Positions 59,856 to 62,669 of a stretch of 62,669 nucleotides of DNA are shown one piece after another; position 1 is the stretch's first letter; each line of letters starts with the position of its first letter. The stretch is from a virus, in the IMG/VR virus record IMGVR_UViG_3300017593_001448, positions 1-62,669 of that record. One strand, written 5' to 3'. The notes beneath the pieces were generated by a model, which was not told where the DNA came from, ran no database searches, and worked only from the letters and a program-made list of their open reading frames with translations. Both the position numbers and the translations under genes were made by a program.

Positions 59856-61019
59856 ATGAAAAGATATACTCTCCAGTATCGGTTCGGTGAGGAATATGTC
59901 CTCTTGGCCATGCGAGCAAATAACCGAGTCCCGGCACTGAAGGCCGCCGGGTTCACTTTTGAGCAGGCGGCTGGCTTGGCGGAAGAAGTCGGGCTGCGGA
60001 TGGACAATTCTCCTTACTTGCGACCAGAGACAAGAAGTAAGCTGAATATAGATTTGCTCTGGGACCACGAAAGCTGGGGCTCTGTCGAGGTCCACTTCTC
60101 AATCCAGGAGCAACTTGAGCTCCTGGAAGAGATCAAGAATGCCCAATTCCGCCTGGCGAGAAAGCTGGCGGAACGGGGGGTTTTGATCCTAATCTCTGTT
60201 GAACCAGAAAGCGATTGCCCTCAAGAAGTGCTCGAGAAAATCCTCGAGCTTGGGTTAGGGAAAAATGTAGAGAATGCCATCGAGGCGGTTCTCGCCAGCG
60301 CGCGAGAGGAGAAGCGCGAGCAGGGGGCCTTCTTGGTCACGGGAGATTCAGTTTTTGAGCTAAGATTCCTGGGCAAGACTTCCATTGCTTCCCCTTCAGT
60401 CCTCGCAAAGACTGAAGGGGAGATCAGGGCAGCCGCGGAAGCTGCTCTTCATGCCGCGGGGGAGACGTTGGAGCGCCTTTTCCGATCCGCGATCGATAGG
60501 ATGCGGGAGAGACAGTCGGAGCGCCTGGACCAGTTCTCAGAAAGCGCGGCTTCTCTCGCGGGGATTGATGCCTATGTAGGGCGGTATTACGGTTCCTACC
60601 AGGCCATTCTTCCTTTCCACTACGCCCCTAAGTTCTATAGGAAACACAATCGTAGATACAAGATTCACCCGGACGATCAGAGGTTGCTGGCAACGGATAC
60701 ACACATTCGGGTGACATGGTCGCCCGACGGCCCTTGGTCAATATCCTTGGGCGACGTGGTATCCGGCGAGTGGGAGCCGCTGCGTCACTATCATACGATG
60801 GGCGACTATGACTGCCTAGGGACGTACTCACCAGGCGAGATCAGAAACGCCCAGGATTTGATCCGCGTGAGGGATGAAGTAGAGATTCTACTTCAGGAGA
60901 TTAACTGGGATAGCATAGCAGACAGCGATCCCGCGGATATGCCCCTGACGGCTGAGGAAATTGAGGAACGCATGGAACCCGTGGAAAATACAGGGGAGGG
61001 CGACTTATGGACAACATAA
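59856..61019 (+). CDS. E2-like candidate protein of the ubiquitin-like operon (387 aa)
   Basis: I do not recognise the N-terminal ~230 residues (MKRYTLQYRFGEEYVLLAM; long coiled part AAAEAALHAAGETLERLFRS). The C-terminal region has beta strands (THIRVTWSPDGPWSISLG) followed by LRHYHTMGDYDCLGTYSPG: His311, His313 and Cys320. This resembles the HPx...G..CLG motif around the catalytic Cys of E2 enzymes and prokaryotic E2-like families. Gene order Ubl, this gene, E1, JAB fits an E2. Start ATG 59856 follows AGGGAGGG. The catalytic role is a hypothesis. Confidence 0.6.
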   Translation: MKRYTLQYRFGEEYVLLAMRANNRVPALKAAGFTFEQAAGLAEEVGLRMDNSPYLRPETRSKLNIDLLWDHESWGSVEVHFSIQEQLELLEEIKNAQFRLARKLAERGVLILISVEPESDCPQEVLEKILELGLGKNVENAIEAVLASAREEKREQGAFLVTGDSVFELRFLGKTSIASPSVLAKTEGEIRAAAEAALHAAGETLERLFRSAIDRMRERQSERLDQFSESAASLAGIDAYVGRYYGSYQAILPFHYAPKFYRKHNRRYKIHPDDQRLLATDTHIRVTWSPDGPWSISLGDVVSGEWEPLRHYHTMGDYDCLGTYSPGEIRNAQDLIRVRDEVEILLQEINWDSIADSDPADMPLTAEEIEERMEPVENTGEGDLWTT

Positions 61020-61600
61020 TTCTCCAGAGACAGAGGGAGCTTGATTTGAACACTGACCACCGCTTGTTGATCGTCGGCTGCGGTGGTGTTGGAAGTTGGG
61101 CAGCGATTTTCGCTGCCTTGTCTGGGGTCAAGACCTTGATCTTGCTTGACCCTGATACTCTCGAGCTTCACAATATGAACCGCCTCCCATTCTCGCCCGA
61201 GGATGTGGGGCGGAAGAAAGTGCACGTCTTAAGGGACTATATCGTGGGGTTGCGCCCCGACATAGAGATATATGCGATTCCTGCATCTTTCTCGCCCCTC
61301 GCGCTCTCCAGCTTCTCGATCACAACCGCTATCGACGCAACCGACAACTTACGCGCCCAGAGGGAAGTCTCTCTCTGGGCAGAGGCAAAAGGGGTTAGAT
61401 ATGTGCGTGCAGGATACAATGGCACGCATATAACTGTCTCTGGCCGGGGCCCCGTGTGGGCAACGGAGGACAACCCGGAGGGATATGATATTGTCCCCTC
61501 GTGGGCGGTTCCTGCGGCCATAGCGGGGGCCTTGGCCGTTGCTAAGATAGAAAAGTATCCTTCCCTGGAAGTTTCTAATGACATAGGAGGCTTGAAATGA
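61007..61600 (+). CDS. E1/ThiF-like adenylating enzyme
   Basis: Of 197 residues, GCGGVG (24-29) is the nucleotide-binding loop, LDPDTLELHNMNRL (48-60) matches the DxDxxxxxNxNR motif, and AIDATDN (108-114) the metal/substrate Asp. It would adenylate the Ubl C-terminus. Only one Cys (25, in the loop) is present, so the usual catalytic Cys that forms a thioester is missing. The gene overlaps the E2-like gene by 13 bases and its stop overlaps the JAB gene. Confidence 0.85.
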   Translation: MDNIILQRQRELDLNTDHRLLIVGCGGVGSWAAIFAALSGVKTLILLDPDTLELHNMNRLPFSPEDVGRKKVHVLRDYIVGLRPDIEIYAIPASFSPLALSSFSITTAIDATDNLRAQREVSLWAEAKGVRYVRAGYNGTHITVSGRGPVWATEDNPEGYDIVPSWAVPAAIAGALAVAKIEKYPSLEVSNDIGGLK

Positions 61601-62193
61601 TAATTAACAGAGGTAACACATGGCGAAAAATTAAGCCGGTTGTCCCAAAGGATGAGTATTGGGACTCTGGCATCACAGAGAGTTATGGCGGCTGCGCCAA
61701 GTTGGGCGAGCCAGTCGTGATTGTCTCGTGGGAGGCGCAGAAAAAGGTTCAGACGCTCTGTGAGGCCATGGGCAACACAGAGTGGCTTGCGTATCTCGTG
61801 GGGGCGCAAGAAGGCGCAGGATTCTACATTGCCGACCTGCTAGTCCCCGAACAAGAAGTCACAGCCGCGAGCGTTCACGTAGTCGATCATCCCCCGTTGG
61901 AGAATGTAATTGGTGTATTACATTCTCATCATAACATGGGGAGTTTCTTCTCTAAGACCGACGACGACTTTGTGAACGCAAACCATGCCATTTCGGTCGT
62001 CGTATCAAAGGACGGCTGGAAGGGGACCGCGAGGATTGAAGCGCCCTGTGGCGAGCTAATCCGGTTTCTCGACGTTACCTTTGAGTTCGAGGAGCCGGAA
62101 GTCGAGGGCCTGGACAGGTGGACAGAAGACGCCCTCGGGAAGATCAAAAACCGCATTCTACCTTATGCGCCCCCATTCCTCCCACTAACCTGA
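61597..62193 (+). CDS. JAB/JAMM metallopeptidase (deubiquitinase-like)
   Basis: The zinc motif is complete: Glu62, then HSHHNMGSFFSKTD with His109 and His111, Ser119 and Asp122 (E...HxH-x7-S-x2-D). The fold region GVLHSHH follows a beta strand (NVIGVL). Such peptidases remove ubiquitin-like modifiers or trim their tails. It is the last gene of the operon and is followed by a strong terminator. Confidence 0.9.
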   Translation: MIINRGNTWRKIKPVVPKDEYWDSGITESYGGCAKLGEPVVIVSWEAQKKVQTLCEAMGNTEWLAYLVGAQEGAGFYIADLLVPEQEVTAASVHVVDHPPLENVIGVLHSHHNMGSFFSKTDDDFVNANHAISVVVSKDGWKGTARIEAPCGELIRFLDVTFEFEEPEVEGLDRWTEDALGKIKNRILPYAPPFLPLT

Positions 62194-62211
62194 ACCCCAC
62201 AAGAGAGAACG

Positions 62212-62247
62212 AGAGAGAGGATTCAGACGATCCTCTCTCTTTTTTTT
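62212..62247 (+). terminator. Rho-independent terminator of the ubiquitin-like operon
   Basis: An 11-bp perfect stem (62212-62222 with 62230-62240), loop TCAGACG, followed by a run of eight T. Confidence 0.9.
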
Positions 62248-62320
62248 ATCCCCCTTTCGACAAGAAAAGCTGGTAATGTATAAACGAGTAAGCAAATAGG
62301 CTTGGTAAGGTTCAGCCCGC

Positions 62321-62389
62321 TAAAAATTTTTCAGAATTTTGTTCAGATTTTTATTTCAAAATTTACCTTTCGGGGAAATAGAGGAAATA
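62321..62389. repeat. Repeat R1, copy b
   Basis: Same element as 57897-57965: TAAAAATTT, CAGAATTTTGT, GATTTT, ATTT in the same order. It lies between the ubiquitin-like operon and the window end. The two copies flank the 58-62 kb module. Confidence 0.7.
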
Positions 62390-62669
62390 GGGAAGGGGCT
62401 GAAGGTAGCCCAGAGAAGAAGCGCTGGGGATGAGGAGTGAGGGATAGAGAGAGAATAGCTAGCAAAGAAGGGAAAGAAAAAAGGAGGGCTTGGCTGTGGA
62501 ATCGAGAGTCTCCTCGTTTTCCTGAACAGCCCCAGGAGCCACGGAGAGGCGCTCTAAGGGGCCTTTCTATTGGGGGATACATAAATGTATCTAAGAGAGA
62601 GAAAAGCCCCGTAGAACGGCTCTCTGTGGCTCTAAGGGGCATTCTAGGGGGGAATCCAGGACCCAGGGG
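62390..62669. other. Gene-free, purine-biased stretch with inverted repeats
   Basis: No gene is seen. The plus strand is G/A-biased up to 62510, opposite to the C/T bias near 1.1-1.6 kb. Toward the end there are two direct copies of GCTCTAAGGGGC (62551, 62629), an inverted pair GAGCCACGGAGAG (62536) with CTCTCTGTGGCTC (62620), and the central dyad listed next. They form one symmetric structure of about 97 bases. Confidence 0.6.
62576..62591. repeat. Perfect dyad GATACAT/ATGTATC
   Basis: GATACAT, AA, ATGTATC lies at the centre of the larger inverted arrangement 62536-62632. It could be an operator or the tip of a cruciform. Confidence 0.65.

Overview
The window looks like a nearly complete, possibly complete, genome of a tailed double-stranded DNA bacteriophage with a long, siphovirus-like tail. 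The host is bacterial: genes have strong GGAGG-type ribosome sites, and promoters are sigma70-like with extended -10 boxes (TGnTATAAT). No ribosomal RNA, integrase or housekeeping island is visible and I cannot name the host. Repeat evidence suggests the two window ends join, so the molecule is probably circular or circularly permuted.

Layout. 1-1.1 kb: small early genes, then a terminator. 1.1-2.2 kb: gene-free, pyrimidine-rich repeats and an iteron-like cluster beside a RepA-type helicase gene (2.2-3.2 kb, minus), a candidate replication origin. 3.2-18 kb, mostly minus strand: a large sugar cluster (dehydratase, class III aminotransferase, NeuB-type synthase, SpsG-like and SpsF-like proteins, ATP-grasp, SDR, Gfo/Idh/MocA, cupin, methyltransferases) resembling nonulosonic acid biosynthesis. 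It is interrupted by a plus-strand UvrD helicase, several small genes and a structured tRNA-like RNA. 18-25.7 kb, plus: a giant NUDIX-ligase-uracil glycosylase-LigD fusion, a DNA methyltransferase, then prohead protease, scaffold, decoration protein and major capsid. 26-30 kb: connectors and neck genes with two glycosyltransferases inserted. 30-44.4 kb: tail tube, a tail chaperone with a -1 frameshift site, tape measure, distal tail and beta-helix fibres. 44.5-48.6 kb: lipoprotein, nested lysis genes, holin-like protein, portal. 48.6-55.4 kb, minus: recombination and nucleotide genes (RecT-like, Cas4-like nuclease, XPF-type nuclease, dTMP kinase, MoaA-like radical SAM, Gre-like factor) and a small protein resembling Csx15 ring nucleases. 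55.5-57.9 kb: terminase. 57.9-58.85 kb: structured noncoding DNA.

The most interesting block is 59.4-62.2 kb. One strong promoter, overlapped by an inverted repeat, heads four consecutive genes: a ubiquitin-like protein, a large protein with an E2-like H-x-H...CLG signature, an E1/ThiF-like adenylating enzyme and a JAB/JAMM peptidase with a complete zinc motif. This is the composition of a ubiquitin-like conjugation and deconjugation pathway, here carried by a phage.

How the parts may work together (inference): the sugar cluster could make an activated acidic sugar that the two glycosyltransferases in the head-neck operon attach to virion components. The RecT/Cas4/XPF/RepA/UvrD/ligase set could handle DNA replication and recombination. 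The Csx15-like protein and the ubiquitin-like cassette are candidates for host-conflict functions.
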